64,000 nt of DNA from Beta vulgaris subsp. vulgaris (lineage: Eukaryota > Streptophyta > Magnoliopsida > Caryophyllales > Amaranthaceae), in assembly GCF_026745355.1 (NCBI RefSeq), contig NC_079208.1, positions 47,321,577 to 47,385,576 of the forward strand, read 5' to 3'. Shown here one piece after another: positions 35,488 to 47,469 of this stretch. Each line of letters begins with the position of its first letter. Positions within the stretch are counted from its first letter, which is position 1. The notes beneath the pieces were generated by a model. That model had not been told where the DNA came from. It did no database searches and worked only from the letters and a program-made list of their open reading frames with translations. Made by a program: the position numbers and the translations under genes.

Positions 35488-37685
35488 TCATTCTTCTTCC
35501 TCATCAGAAATGAATCCTGGCAACTGAGCAAGCAAATAATCTACTATGACCTCTTCATCAGTGGCGTACCACTTAAATTTGAAACATATCGATAGACGAT
35601 CAATACGATCCTGAGATGAAGATGGCAGATTTGCTATGCACATATTCACCAAAGAGGCCAAATTATGCTTCATGTCAACATTCCTGTGCGTTACTCCGAA
35701 ATCTCTTATGTTATGCCACCAATACATATAGCATAGCTTCTGGTTACAATTACTGTATTCTTTTGGGAATCTCTGCTCTAATTTTTGACACAAGTCCTGC
35801 ATTTCAAAAGGGGATATTTCTTTTACTACTACTCATTACTCAATGTGCTTATGCCATAATAGATGTTTCAACATGGAAAGTAGAAATACATTAGGGGTTT
35901 AGCACTAGTTGATAATTATATTCCATACAAGTCACACATAATCTCAATGCATTGTCAGTTTAGTTTACCACTAGAATATATGTAGGCAGTAGGAAGTATA
36001 TAAATCGGTTTTACATGCCAATACAATATTTAGAACTTACTGAATTTGTGTGCATAATCTAAAAACTAAAAAGCAGGTGTATGATCTATGGGAACTATAG
36101 GAGTACCTTCATGAAGTCGTAACAATAATCGCCTATCTTCAAGGTAGACGGAAGGGTGCTCCAGATTAGGCCATCCACATCAACAGCTGCTAAAGTTTGT
36201 GTGTATATGTTATATACAATCTCTACTTCTACGTTAAGATTGTTGGGTTGGTAAGTCTCTCCAAATTCATCAAGATCAAACTCAGCCTTGCAAAAAGTAA
36301 ACAAATTACACTTAATTATATATTAAGGACATACATGATCTGCAAAAGTTAATTCAGAAATCGAGTATTTTGAATTACTCTGATCTCGTACCCACCATAT
36401 CCGCTAAAACTCTAAGGCGCAGACAGACATTATTGCATCCTTGTATCTGTTTGAGAAACACCCGCAAACTGATGTACCACAGCGTGCTAAGTTCACAAAT
36501 CACATCGAAATAGAAGTAAATACGCTCTATATCACTCGGTAAGTTAAGTCAGATCGACCTAGGGAATGAAGTAAACTCAGCCTTGCAATAAAACGTCTCA
36601 AGATTTGGACAGTCAAAATAAATCTCGTTAAAGCCTATACCAGCATACGAGAAATGCCTCAAATGAGAACTTGCTGCATTGACGATCCAGTCATAATCAT
36701 TTATTATGATCAGATGCTGAATACTTGCTTCCTCAAGGAGTGGAAAATATGTAGTAAGGTTGTTTAACAGATCATGCTTGTTTACTGAGCATCGATACAG
36801 TACGAGCTTCTTGATATTACTATAAGCAGGCAAACAGGTCGTCAAACAGTCAGAACCAATTCTACTACAATAAAATTCCTCAAGGCTAGTCTCTCTAATG
36901 TCAACACATTGGAGGATACCATCCGTAACATCTAACATAGAAGCTGTCTTAAGCTTAGGAAAGATCGAGAGATTAAGGGTTTCAAACCAAATACTGCAAC
37001 TGCTAAACATAATAAGTTCAAGTCCTGGGCAACAACGGGCTATGTTGTTTACTGATGATTGGCGTGGGAACAGAACATTCCATAGCCGCAACTGTCGCAG
37101 AGAAGAAAACTTGTCCACCTTCATGAAAAGTCTTGCTTCATTTATAGTTAAATAAGCCCTGAATTTGCACGCTCCTACACTAAGAGATCTCAACCATCTG
37201 GAACCCATTAAAAATGAGTAGGGAATTTCGTAACATATATCTGCCGGTAAGAAACCTCGTAAAACACGAAAGTCTTGTGATTGCACAAACATTCTCAGCT
37301 CCTCAACCTTAACTCTTTGAAGCAACTCCATAAACTGATTAACACCATCACATTCAGAGCCAATTACAGCTACGTTGAATGCTAATTCTAGCACTAGAGT
37401 CTGTTGTTGAATTTTTCGGAGCAAGTCATTAGATGCATAATCCATGAAATTGTCCCTTATTTCTTGAATTGTTGGCTCTTTTTGACCACCTTCAATATTA
37501 AGCAGTTTTTTCAATACTTATGAGTGATGGTCGTAATGCACATTTCTGAAATATTCGTGTGAATCGCGGTATCTATTTTCCCAGGCTCTAGAAAAAGTGC
37601 GTGTTCGAGCAGCATCTTTGATCGGAAGAAATGATAGAATAGTGTGGATGATTTCTTTTGGCAATTCTGAAATCCGATCCACCAT
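35488..37685 (-). pseudogene. F-box/LRR protein pseudogene, copy B
   Basis: This is the better-preserved paralogue of the 22.9-25.0 kb pseudogene. From the ATG at 37685 it reads an F-box (DRISELPKEIIHTILSFLP, about residues 3-45). TAA at 37520-37518 (codon 56) interrupts; a single base change from a TAT-like codon, as in copy A, would explain it. The frame then stays open through the LRR region (ARCCPGLELIMFSSCSIWF, FPKLKTASM, LPAYSNIKKLVLYRCSV) until TGA at codon 379 (36551-36549), where copy A has TCA. Exons: 37685-36396 (donor GTGGGT), 36286-36107 (180 nt, acceptor GCAAG, donor GTACTC), 35796-35488 (acceptor AAATGCAG), ending in an acidic ISDEEEE tail. With only two stops and conserved splice sites it decayed recently, or it could yield truncated products. 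Intact relatives are SCF ubiquitin-ligase receptors. Confidence 0.85.
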
Positions 37686-38610
37686 CCTTTCTTTATCAGT
37701 TTATCTGCATCATTATTTAAGAATAAAGATTATCATGCTATATGATCGAACTACTCATATTGTAAACGAAGTAATCTATCACGGAATTGATGAGAAAAAA
37801 AATGCAGATTGTTAGAGATGATGCCATGGACACACACAACCAAACCTTAGCATACAAAAATCAAGATTGTAACAAAAGACATTATACTACACATATAAAT
37901 TAAACAAACTCTTAAAGATAAACTAATTAAAGTTTCATGTAGAGATGAATATTACTTCATGTAAAAGGCCATCAAGATTCAAGAATGTACATACAAAAAT
38001 CACAACATCAATTACTCCCTCTATGTCAGTTGATAAACTAACGAAAATCTTCCATGCATCACGTATAATTAAAGTTACATGATAATGTATATTTCCTTTC
38101 ATAACCCAATTCTCATTCAGTCGCAATATTTAATTTGATCATATTATATATTCATTATAACATATTAATATCTTCATTACTGAATGTAATAATTGTTCTA
38201 TTGAGAAATGAATAATTTCATAATTTTATGAAAAGAAACTAATGTTTGAACAGCATTAGGAAGAAAAAAAAAAAAGAATCTAACTGCAAAAATTTCATGA
38301 ATAAAATGCGTAATAATTCGAACAACATACGTTTTAGAAACAACTTATACGAATTATTTATTAACTAAGCATTCATTTAACTTCTTACTTGCATAAAAAG
38401 TAAAATTCAGTTGATGAGAAGAAATTTCGATCAAACAAAACTAAATAACGAACAACATTATAAGAAAAGAGATTAAGGAGATATATTTACCTAGAACTGA
38501 AGTTTCTTGTTTCGTCGTTCTTGTTTTGCCGTTAAATTTTGTCGTTGAATGGGGAGTCAAAAGAATGTTATTGTATGACTGATGAGTGATGACTAAACCT
38601 TATTCATACA
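37686..38610 (-). promoter_or_regulatory. 5'-UTR intron and eroded TATA region of copy B
   Basis: An untranslated exon ends TTCTAG at 38491, followed by GTAAATAT as intron donor, with acceptor ATGATGCAG just before 37704. The TATATATAAGG of copy A is replaced by TATGAATAAGG at the equivalent place (about 38600-38610), so the core promoter appears damaged. Confidence 0.5.
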
Positions 38611-39144
38611 AGTACCTGTTGCCCGTACAGCCGCCTTTTTAAGATAATTCTTTTCTTTCTTTTTTTTTCAGAAAAATGTATAAAGATTTCCTGAATTAGA
38701 CTAAAAACCTTTTATAGGACTAAAAAGTAAAAACTTTTTTTTTTAATAGGATTAAAAACATTTCTAATTTTTTTATGTGACTAAAAACCTTCTTTTTATA
38801 GGACTAAAAATCTTTCTTCTTTCAGGGGAACTATAAACCTTTCTTTTTTTAGGGGAACCATAAACCTTTCTTATCCAACCAGAAAACGCGATCAAATGGA
38901 TTAATTGACAACCTCATCTCATAATTAATAACTACTTGAATTTTTTAACTAGAATAATAAAAAAATTTCCCCGTTCTCTTGAATAATACAAACTTTTGAT
39001 TATTTCTAAATAATACAAAATTTTTCCCAAAATTTCTCCATTAGGGCGTGACCGGTTAGTCACTTGTTGGTACAGGTAAATTGCTTACATGGCACTTACT
39101 TCTTCTTCCTTGTTTGCTCTGGTTCTTCTTCCTCCATTTTTTTC

Positions 39145-39305
39145 TGTCAAGAATGTTGTGATTCTCAATTTGCTTGCCTTTTTCATTCATGATCAAAGAG
39201 TACATGTACAGTACAAGGGAGTTTAGGAAACTATCCTAACAAATCCCATAAATCAAGCCTAGTGTATTGCTAATTACATCCCTAAATATATGCACTATCG
39301 TAACA
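39145..39305 (-). repeat. Copia 3' LTR
   Basis: 161 bp, beginning TGTCAAGAATG and ending ATCGTAACA on the plus strand. It lacks the 6-bp AATGGG segment present in the other LTR. The adjoining plus-strand CTCTCCCTCAAG (39306-39317) is the complement of the polypurine tract CTTGAGGGAGAG. Confidence 0.95.
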
Positions 39306-39365
39306 CTCTCCCTCAAGTTGGAGCATGGGGATTTGAATGTCCAACTTGGAGAGTAGAGTATCAAA

Positions 39366-42300
39366 TTAGTGTTTGCCGAGAGCCTTTGTAAAAATATCAG
39401 TCAATTGAGCTGTAGTAGGGACATAAGAAGGATCTATGAGACTATCATTGATTGCGTCACGAACAAAGTGGCAATCAACTTCAATATGCTTGGTCCTTTC
39501 ATGGAACACGAGAATTTTAGTAATATGTAAGCTCAATAGAAGACCTTTGAGCCATTTCAATTCACAAGTGAAGGCCGCCATAGAGCGATATTCAGCCTCG
39601 GCCGACAAATGAGAGACAGTGTGTTGTTTCTTGGTCTTCCAGGAGATGGGAGACTGACCAAGAAAAACAAGCCAACCAGTGAGAGAACGCCGAGTAATAG
39701 GACAAGCATGCATCCCAATCAGAGTCACACCATCCTTGTAAGGTCAAATCACTGTCGGCACGGAGTAGGATACCTTGGCCAGGAGTACCCTTCAAGTATG
39801 GAACCACCCGTAAAGCAGCTCCCAAATGCTCCATTCGAGGAGCTTGCATAAATTGAGACAGAATATGAACAAAATAAGCAAGATCGGGACGAGTCACAGC
39901 CAGATATATGAGACGACCCACAAGTCATCGATAAGTTTCTGGGTCGTCAAATAAAGCACCATTTGCTAGACCCAACTTATGATTTTGTTCTGTAGGAAAA
40001 CCACATGGTTTTACCCCTAATAGACCGGATTCAGAGATAATGTCCAAAGTGTATTTTCTTTTGGACAAGAACAAACCCAAAGAGCTACAAGCAACTTCAA
40101 TGCCAAGAACATCTTTCAGAGAGCCAAGATCTTTCATGCGGAAGCAATCACTCAAACACGCTTTGAAAGTAGTTAAAGCAGCAGAGTCATTACCATCAAT
40201 AATAAGATCGTCAACATACACAAGGACATTGATCTGAATAGAGCCACGAGTGAATGTAAATAATGAGTAATCAGAATATGATTGAAGAAACCCATACCCT
40301 TTCAAGGCAGTGACTAGTTTGGCAAACCAGCATCGAGGAGCCTGCTTCAAACCATATAGAGATTTCCGAAGACGACATACCATGTTTGGATTTGAAGCTT
40401 CAAACCCAAGAGGAAGCTTCATGTAAACTTCTTCCTCAAGATCACCGTGTAAAAAAGCATTATGAACATCCATCTGACGGAGTTCCCAATTCTTAGCAGC
40501 AGCAATAGCTAGAAAACTGCGGAACGTCACCATTTTGGCAACAGGAGCAAAGGTTTTTGTGTAATTAATCAAGACCTTATGTTTGATAATTGACAAGAGC
40601 AACAATACGAGATTTCCGGGGTTCGAGAGTCCCATCAGAATTAAATTTATTCCGATAAACCCATTGGTTACCCAAAGCACGTTTTTCTGGGGGTAAGAGC
40701 TCCATTGTCCAAGTCCCATTTTCTTTCAAAGCCCGAATTTCATTATTCATGGATTCTCGCCAACTGGCATCTTTCATGGCCTCTTTAAAAGAGTGTGGTT
40801 CCTGACTTGTAGTAATCGCTGCAAGAAAATTTCGGTATGGCAAAGAAAACTGTCACAAGTTATATAATGTGCTATAGGATAGGGAGTACTTGAGGGATGA
40901 GAGGAAGCCAGAGAAGGGGAAGATGGACTTTTAGCCTGCACCGTGTGAGTAACATAGTCACGCAAGAGAACCGAGGGCTGTTTTACCCGCAAGCCACGTC
41001 CAAGATGAATGGAATCATCAACCGTGCTGTCAGACGGCCCAGTAGACTGAGGCCCAGGCATGGGCAAAGAAGAAATAAAGTCAGACGCTGGGGAAGTGGG
41101 CTCAGGTGCTGAATTATTGGGCCAAATAGGTGCATCAGGTGTAGGGGGACAAGTAATAGGGGGCTCCGTGTAATTATGAGTGAGGAGAGGGTTGGTATGA
41201 TGGGCCAAGGGATTTGTAGGAGAATTGGGCTCGGGATCAATGATGGGCTCTTGGTCAGAACGTGTGTTTAAGGGAGTACCGAGATTTGTGTTTGGCTTGG
41301 GAGGGTTACGAGTTGGGTCACTAGGTGAAAGGGGCAGTAGAGGAGGCTCCACAAGGTCCATAAAGTCATCAAAATAAACATAAATGTCACCATTCATCTC
41401 TACGATATTTTCCGGCACTATATTAGCAGTTTTAGGTTCACGGAAGGGACAAATTTCTTCAAAAAATTTAACATCACGTGAAACAAAAAATTCACAAGTA
41501 TCGAGATCGAAAAGTTTCCAAATCTTTTTGCCGAAAGGATATCCAACAAATAAACATTTTCGACTTCGACTAGCAAATTTGTCTCCCTTTGCTCGTTGAT
41601 TATGAGCAAAACACAAAGATCCAAATATACGAATAGCATCAAAGGAAGGAGGATGACCATATAAAATTTCAAAGGGAGTTTTATTGGCTAATATAGGAGT
41701 AGGGGTGCGGTTTATTAGGTGAGCGGCAGCTATAATACTTTCCCCCAAAAAATGAATAGGCAAATGAGCTTGAAAACGAAGGGCACGAGCTACATTCAAT
41801 ATATGCTGGTGTTTTCTTTCAACTCTACCATTTTGTTGAGGGGTTCCCACACAAGAAGTTTGAAAAAGAATGCCCGTTGCCATAAAATAATCATGTAAGC
41901 AATTAAATTTGGTGCCAATATCACTTTGCACGATTTTGATAGTTTGGGAAAACTGACGATCAATCATAGCAACAAAGGACATAAACATGCGAAAAACTCA
42001 TGTCTTATCAATCAACAAATAAATCCAAACGGTGTGGGAAAAATCGTCCACCAAAGTCAAAAAAATATCTGGCACCACAAGAGGAGGGATGTTTGTAAGG
42101 TCCCCACAAATCACAATAAATTTTCTCAAAAGTCCTAGTGGAAACAGTAGCACTAGTAGGGAATAAATCTCTAGAATGCTTAGCTTGAAAACATATTTCG
42201 CAAGCTTTATTTAGGCTACCTTTAGAATGCCGACAAGGGGGTAATAATTTGACAACTTTCTCTGAAGGATGTCCTATTCGTCTATGCCACAAATCCATGA

Positions 42301-43752
42301 GAGAAAGAGCGGAATTAGTTAAGATATGCTGCACAGAATCAACCTCTTTGAAGTAATAAAGTCCATCCTTCCTAATTTCCGTTCCAATCAGAGCCCTCGA
42401 CTGGTCCTGAATAGCACATAGAGGAAGTAAATGTGACAGTACTTTGCAAATCATCATTCATTTGAGATACTGAAATTAAACTGCAACTTAAATGAGGGAC
42501 AAACAGAACATGGTGAAGAGTTAGGGAATCGGATAAACGAACCGAACCCGCTTGTTTAGGAATGACAATGTCACCATTAGGAAGACTCACCGGATAATCC
42601 ACAATATCAAATAAGTCAAACATAAATTCAACATGGCTCGAAACATTATAAGTGGCACCAGTATCTATAATCCAAAATAAAGGATTAAACTCACATGTCA
42701 AGCGATCATCAGACACTTTTATATTACCGATAAGACCAGTGAGGGCCTTCCATTACTCAGGGGAGAAAATAGAAGGGCTACTGCCAGCAATACTGGAGGA
42801 TGTCGCGGCAGCATTAGCATGAACAGGTGGTCGACGACGACCAGTAGCACGAGCTGCACATGCTTTTATTTTTTCTTCAAGTCATTCAGGGCGTCCCACC
42901 AATTCCCAGCAAGTAGTGGCCTCATGTCCTGGTTTATGACAATGAGTACATAGGAGGTGAGAGTTGTCGGGGTGGCTGCAGCCGCAACCAGCACCGGGAG
43001 CAATGTGGAGAGCAAAACCGAGAGCGGCATCGGTGCTTTTATCTTCCGGTAGTGCCTTGGCTAGCCAAACTCTTTCATCCTGAACCATCAATTGATAGGC
43101 TCGTTCAAGTGATGGTAAAGGGTCTTGAGAAAGTATATTTACACGAGTGTTTGAGTGAAAATCAGAATACAAGCCCATAGAAACTTACGTGACATACTAG
43201 TTTGCCGACGAGCTTCATGTTGAGATGCAGCAGTACATTGTGAACAACATGTACATGTGATGATGGGTTCATGATGATGCAATTTCTCCCACAAGGAATT
43301 AAGTTTGGCGTAGTATGCCGCAAGGGTCATAGTACGAGATTGCTCCCACTTAGCAATGGAAGAATAGAGTTGGTGAATGCGTGGTTCAGTGATGATGGCA
43401 TAGCGAGATTTGAAAGTGTCCCACAAGCGCTTAGCATCTGGGTATTTGAGATGGAAGATTTAACTTCGGGGCTAATTGTATTCATTAGCCAGGACACCAA
43501 CATAGCATGTATTTTGGACCCGTCTGAGGTCGTATAGGGAGGCTTAGGTTCAGTAATAGTTCCATCGAGAAAACCGAATTTACGACGCGCCTCCAACGCC
43601 ATTTGTACATCATTTACCCAATCATCAAATTTATTTTCATGAAGACGGATCGGGGTTATAAAGCCTTCAGGTCAATCTTGGGGTCCAAGATAAAAGGGAG
43701 CGGATAAGTTAAGTTTTGGTGGTGGTGGGGTGGGGTTGTCATCTCCTACCAT
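39366..43752 (-). pseudogene. Copia gag-pol polyprotein, frameshifted
   Basis: The start is ATG at 43752 (MVGDDNPTPPPPKLNLS), with an early TGA near 43678. Gag pieces are 43602-43327 (ARRKFGFLDGTI), 43426-43139 and 43178-42882. A zinc knuckle CTHCHKPGHEATTC is at about 42950. Protease lies in 42716-42372 with WIIDTGATYNVSSH. The integrase zinc region lies in 42457-42008 (LWHRRIGHPSE, CEICFQAKH) and the catalytic core in 41988-40774 (IVQSDIGTKF; TPQQNGRVERKH). Reverse transcriptase is in 40719-39925 with [18 protein letters not shown] and YVDDLII catalytic residues, then RNase H 39921-39366 with SLTGWLVFLG and SAEAEYR. Frame changes between blocks and a degraded gag make it non-functional. Confidence 0.9.
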
Positions 43753-43807
43753 AGTGGCGGTTTAGAGAGGAGAAGATCGATGATGATTAATGGTTAAACT
43801 AATACCA

Positions 43808-43974
43808 TGTCAAGAATGTTGTGATTCTCAATTTGATTGCCTTTTTCATTCATGATCAAAGAGTATATGTATAGTACAAGGGAATGGGAGTTTAGGAAAC
43901 TATCTTAACAAATCCCATAAATCAAGCCTAGTATATTGCTAATTACATCCCTAAATATATGCACTATCATAACA
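43808..43974 (-). repeat. Copia 5' LTR
   Basis: 167 bp, beginning TGTCAAGAATG and ending ATCATAACA on the plus strand. The next minus-strand bases (complement of 43799-43807) are TGGTATTAG, which fits priming by initiator methionine tRNA (consensus TGGTATCAG). Confidence 0.95.
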
Positions 43975-44124
43975 TTTTCATTTCATTCTTCTCTCCTGCT
44001 CCCCCTCCACTATCTTTCTCCCTTTCCCACCCCTGACCCCACCCCATCCCCTCTACTGACCTTTTTCCTTAACAGAGTTGCCCTATTCCCCCCAGATAGT
44101 TGTCGCCCCTTCCCTTACTTCCAC

Positions 44125-45797
44125 TGATAAGAGGTTTTTAGTGTGTCGTTCAGGCACTAAGAACCGCTTTCCAAACAATATTTGTAGTCCTAACAAGCAA
44201 TTACTAAGAGGATAGTAAGGGCAAGTCAAGGGTCGATCCACAGGGAAACAGGGATTGGTTAAAGTCTAACAAGTCTAGACTGCCTAATTGAAGAAGTTTT
44301 TTGGGGGTTTGAAAGAGTTTTGGTATCAATTAAGACTAACTAATAACAAGAACAAGCAACTGATTTTGATAAGAGGTTTTTATATATCAAATAAAAGACA
44401 CTAGAGTTAAGGTTACTAGTATGAATAAGAATGGATAATGATTGTTAATGCGATTATGGAGCGACGAAGACGATTATGCAAGGTTTAGTTCTCCTCTAAA
44501 ATACTCGAGTCCTCTCTCGAATGGTCCTCAAGAGTAATCGCTTAATCTATCAACTAAATCCTCTCTCGAATGGTCTTTAGTTAATTGATTAAGAGATTCA
44601 ATAAGTTTGGAAAACCCTAATGAAGGATCCCCTTAATTTCCATCCAATATCTTGGTATGGAAATTAAGTTGACTCTTGGGGATGATAAAAGAGTTCAAAA
44701 TCCGATTTAAAAATATTTGAAATCAAAATACCAAAGTATAAATGTGATCAATATCTATCCTAAGGTCTCAAAACACCAAGATCAATGCATAAACTTCTCC
44801 ATACATCACAATCACATCAACAACATTTTTAAAACCTAATTCATACTTTCACCCTAACCCTAGATATGAAACTACTCACTAATCATGGAGTTTAAGCAAT
44901 TAAACATAAAATCTATGACTAATCTAAGGTTAAACATGATTAAGTAATGATTAAACTAATGAAAAACGCAATTCATAAACTAAGAGAATGAAGATCTTAA
45001 ATATATGAGAACATAAACAAACACAAAGAGAATGAAATAAAAACTAAAACTTTGAATTGAATTGAATAAAAAGTACCTTGAATGTAAATCGAATCACAAA
45101 CTTTGATCTCTAATCTCAATTACCAATGAAAACTCAAGTGTTTTCTCTCGAATACAAAACCCTAAAAAGTTGTGTGAAAGATAGAATAAAGCGTAACTCC
45201 CAACTCCTCTCGAAAAGAGGGTTTAATGATCGATTGTTTTTTTCCGGATCGTGAGGTGCGGGCGCACCAAAAGGAGGTGCGGGCGCACCTTGCTCAAGTG
45301 CGGGCGCACCAAACTTCAGGTGCGGGCGCACCTGAGTCTTCTGCCTCAGGGTGGAATTCTCTTCGTCAAATGGTGCGGGCGCACCAGATGAAGGTGCGGG
45401 CGCACCAAATGTAAGGTGCGGGCGCACCAATGTAGTCTGTTTTGTGCTCCAGAATTGGTCGATGGTGCGGGCGCACCACCATCGTGTGCGGGGCATACCA
45501 AGCGCACCTCAGGCTACCTTTCAGCCTCTAGCTCGATCCCTTATGCCATGTCTCGCATTTCTCGACCCCGAAGAGGGCAATACCTGCAATAGAAACACGA
45601 ACAAACATGGTGAAAGCATATGTGCTAGAAATTCGATCGAAATAGATCGAAAATCTAGCAAAATGTCACTATGACCAAGTATGATCACGTGAATGAAATA
45701 GAAGGGAAAAGTGAGGAGAAAGAAGGAAGAAAAGGAGGAAAGGGAGCTAAAACAAGCCAAAAGAAGGTCATAAAGTGCGTTAGAAACGCACTTATCA
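44125..45797 (-). repeat. Athila 3' LTR, 1673 bp
   Basis: Plus-strand start TGATAAGAGGTTTTTAG, end AACGCACTTATCA, so the terminal inverted repeat is TGATAAG. The next plus-strand bases, AACTCCCCCAAGCTTACG, are the complement of a GCTTGGGGGAGTT polypurine tract. An internal near-copy of the LTR start (TTTTGATAAGAGGTTTTTA at about 44367) is absent from the other LTR. It includes the palindrome cluster 45255-45477. Confidence 0.9.
45255..45477. repeat. GGTGCGGGCGCACC array, LTR copy
   Basis: Eight copies of the 14-bp near-palindrome (arms GGTGCG/CGCACC, loop GG) start at 45255, 45276, 45297, 45319, 45372, 45393, 45415 and 45464. Spacing is 21, 21, 22, then 53, then 21, 22, then 49. The 7-8 nt linkers differ in sequence. 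A corrupted ninth copy may follow at about 45485. Confidence 0.95.
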
Positions 45798-47469
45798 AAC
45801 TCCCCCAAGCTTACGTTTTGCTTGTCCTCAAGTAAACCAAGAATGAGAGTGAAGGAGAGAAAAAGAAAAAAAAGAATAAAAAGAAAGGGAAACATGCAAC
45901 AACCTAACCTATATGCTCTAAATGCAAGGTTACAACATGACATGCAAGCTAAATGAGTTCATATCAAGATTTAGGAGACCAACCAAACACAAGAGGGAAG
46001 ATGATTAGGAAGCACAAGAGTGACTCTAAGGTCTCAATCCACCGATCAACCGAGTCTTTTTGAAAGAAAGCTTTCCAAGAATGATTTCTCACTCTTCTCC
46101 ACTTCCAAGACCCAAGTTTGACTCCTCCCTAGGGATGCTCAACCATAATTGCTCGCCTCTACCATGTTTTGATGACCCTCATCATGACTTGCACAAAATC
46201 TCACCCGCCACTACTAAATAGATCAAGTCCAATCTAGAAGTCAAAAGGGCTTTGTTAGGTTGTAACGGGGCTAGGTTAGGGGTGTGGATCATATTCTAGG
46301 AATGTGGTGCAAAAAGGGTAAGTGGAGTACAACTAGGGGTAAATACTCCCCAAGCTAGTCCTAACACTATTCTCAATTAAAGAACTCTCACACATATCCT
46401 TGAATTTCACTTGTTTCTTTTTCACTTTGTGAACTTTTTCCTTTTTCTCATCAATTTGATCTTTCTTTCTTTTCATTTTCAATAATAAACCAAATCAAAC
46501 AATAAGAACTTTCTTTCTTTTATTTCTTTTGTCTTTCTTTTTCACAAATTTTTCAATTTTACCATCATACAAGCACATTAACTCTCTTTCAACCAAGACT
46601 TAATATCAAAACCACTTAACTCAACAAAAACTACACATGTACTCCACTTTGGGGAAAGTTTGGCCATGACTCATTATGTGGGTTAAGCAAAAATAGGATA
46701 GAAAGGCTCAGATGGGTTGAGAAGCGAATATTATGCGGTATTCAAGCTTTTGGCTCTGTAGCTCCTATTACTAGCAAAAGAAACGCCCTAAATCATTCTC
46801 CTAGAGGCTCGTCTTATGTAATCTTGGGGAGCTAAAATGCAAGTCACAAGTTAGGCGATCAATGGTGAGGGTTGTGAGTGAGTCTTACGAGGTTCTTGGC
46901 CCTCCTTCGGGATTCATCGCACAAGGGGCAAGGCAATCCATTCATCCAACTCGCCTAATTTCAAAGAGACTCTACCAAAAGTTATTGGTTTCAAAAGACG
47001 CCTAAAGTCACAACAGGGCTTCCAAAATCATCAAGTCTAATATAAGGAAGGTCTTCCAATCAAGTCATGAACTCTTTAGCCACAAATCATGCATGCAACC
47101 AAGCTATCCTAAATGCAGAATTTTTTTTTTTTTTTTTTTTTTTAGGCAAAAGGATATGACAAAAAGAAACTACCAAAGCACAGCTGTACATGTGAAGAGA
47201 AGTCAGCAGGGGTGGAGGATGTCAATACCACAACAGAAACAATCACCAATAACAACCGAGAACCAATGAGCCCCTAACTTCTAACCGTCTACGACCCCGA
47301 AACTCCCTAAGATATAGACATACAAGCAAGTCCCCCAAGCTTAAGCAAAACTCCGCGCTCGGAGTTGCAAAAGGAGGGAGAGGGAGGGGGGTTAGGAAAA
47401 GCTCCTAATAGTTCCACCATCCCCCCATCGGGAGGGGGTAAGGGGGAAATACCCACCAGAGGACCCATC
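45798..47469. other. Athila 3' internal non-coding region
   Basis: Between the PPT and the ORF1-like region. I see CT-rich and T-rich stretches, including about 20 T at 47122-47143, and no coding frame that I can assign. Confidence 0.5.

Larger units (their letters stand above)
34466..38937. repeat. F-box duplication unit B
   Basis: Collinear with 21880-26600. The order is TTTTAGAAGACTAAAAG, SINE, 3' flank, F-box/LRR pseudogene, 5'-UTR intron, then a run of ACTAAAAACCTTTCTT words. The collinearity is broken at 38937, exactly where the MULE complex is inserted, and resumes at 57944. Confidence 0.85.
39145..43974 (-). mobile_element. Ty1/copia LTR retrotransposon, complete but degenerate
   Basis: Two short LTRs (39145-39305 and 43808-43974), both TG...CA, are flanked by TTTTC on each side (39140-39144, 43975-43979). 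On the minus strand the order is 5' LTR, PBS, gag, protease, integrase, reverse transcriptase, RNase H, PPT, 3' LTR. Integrase before reverse transcriptase defines copia. LTRs differ by 6 substitutions (5 are transitions) and one 6-bp indel over 161 aligned bases. The coding region has several frameshifts and stops, so it is non-autonomous now. Confidence 0.95.

Noticed and set aside
45226..45414. Small ORFs across the GGTGCGGGCGCACC arrays (both strands) as repeat proteins
   Set aside because: The frames are interrupted and change between clusters, so coding is only an alternative reading of a DNA repeat. Kept as a hypothesis in the findings, not as a gene.
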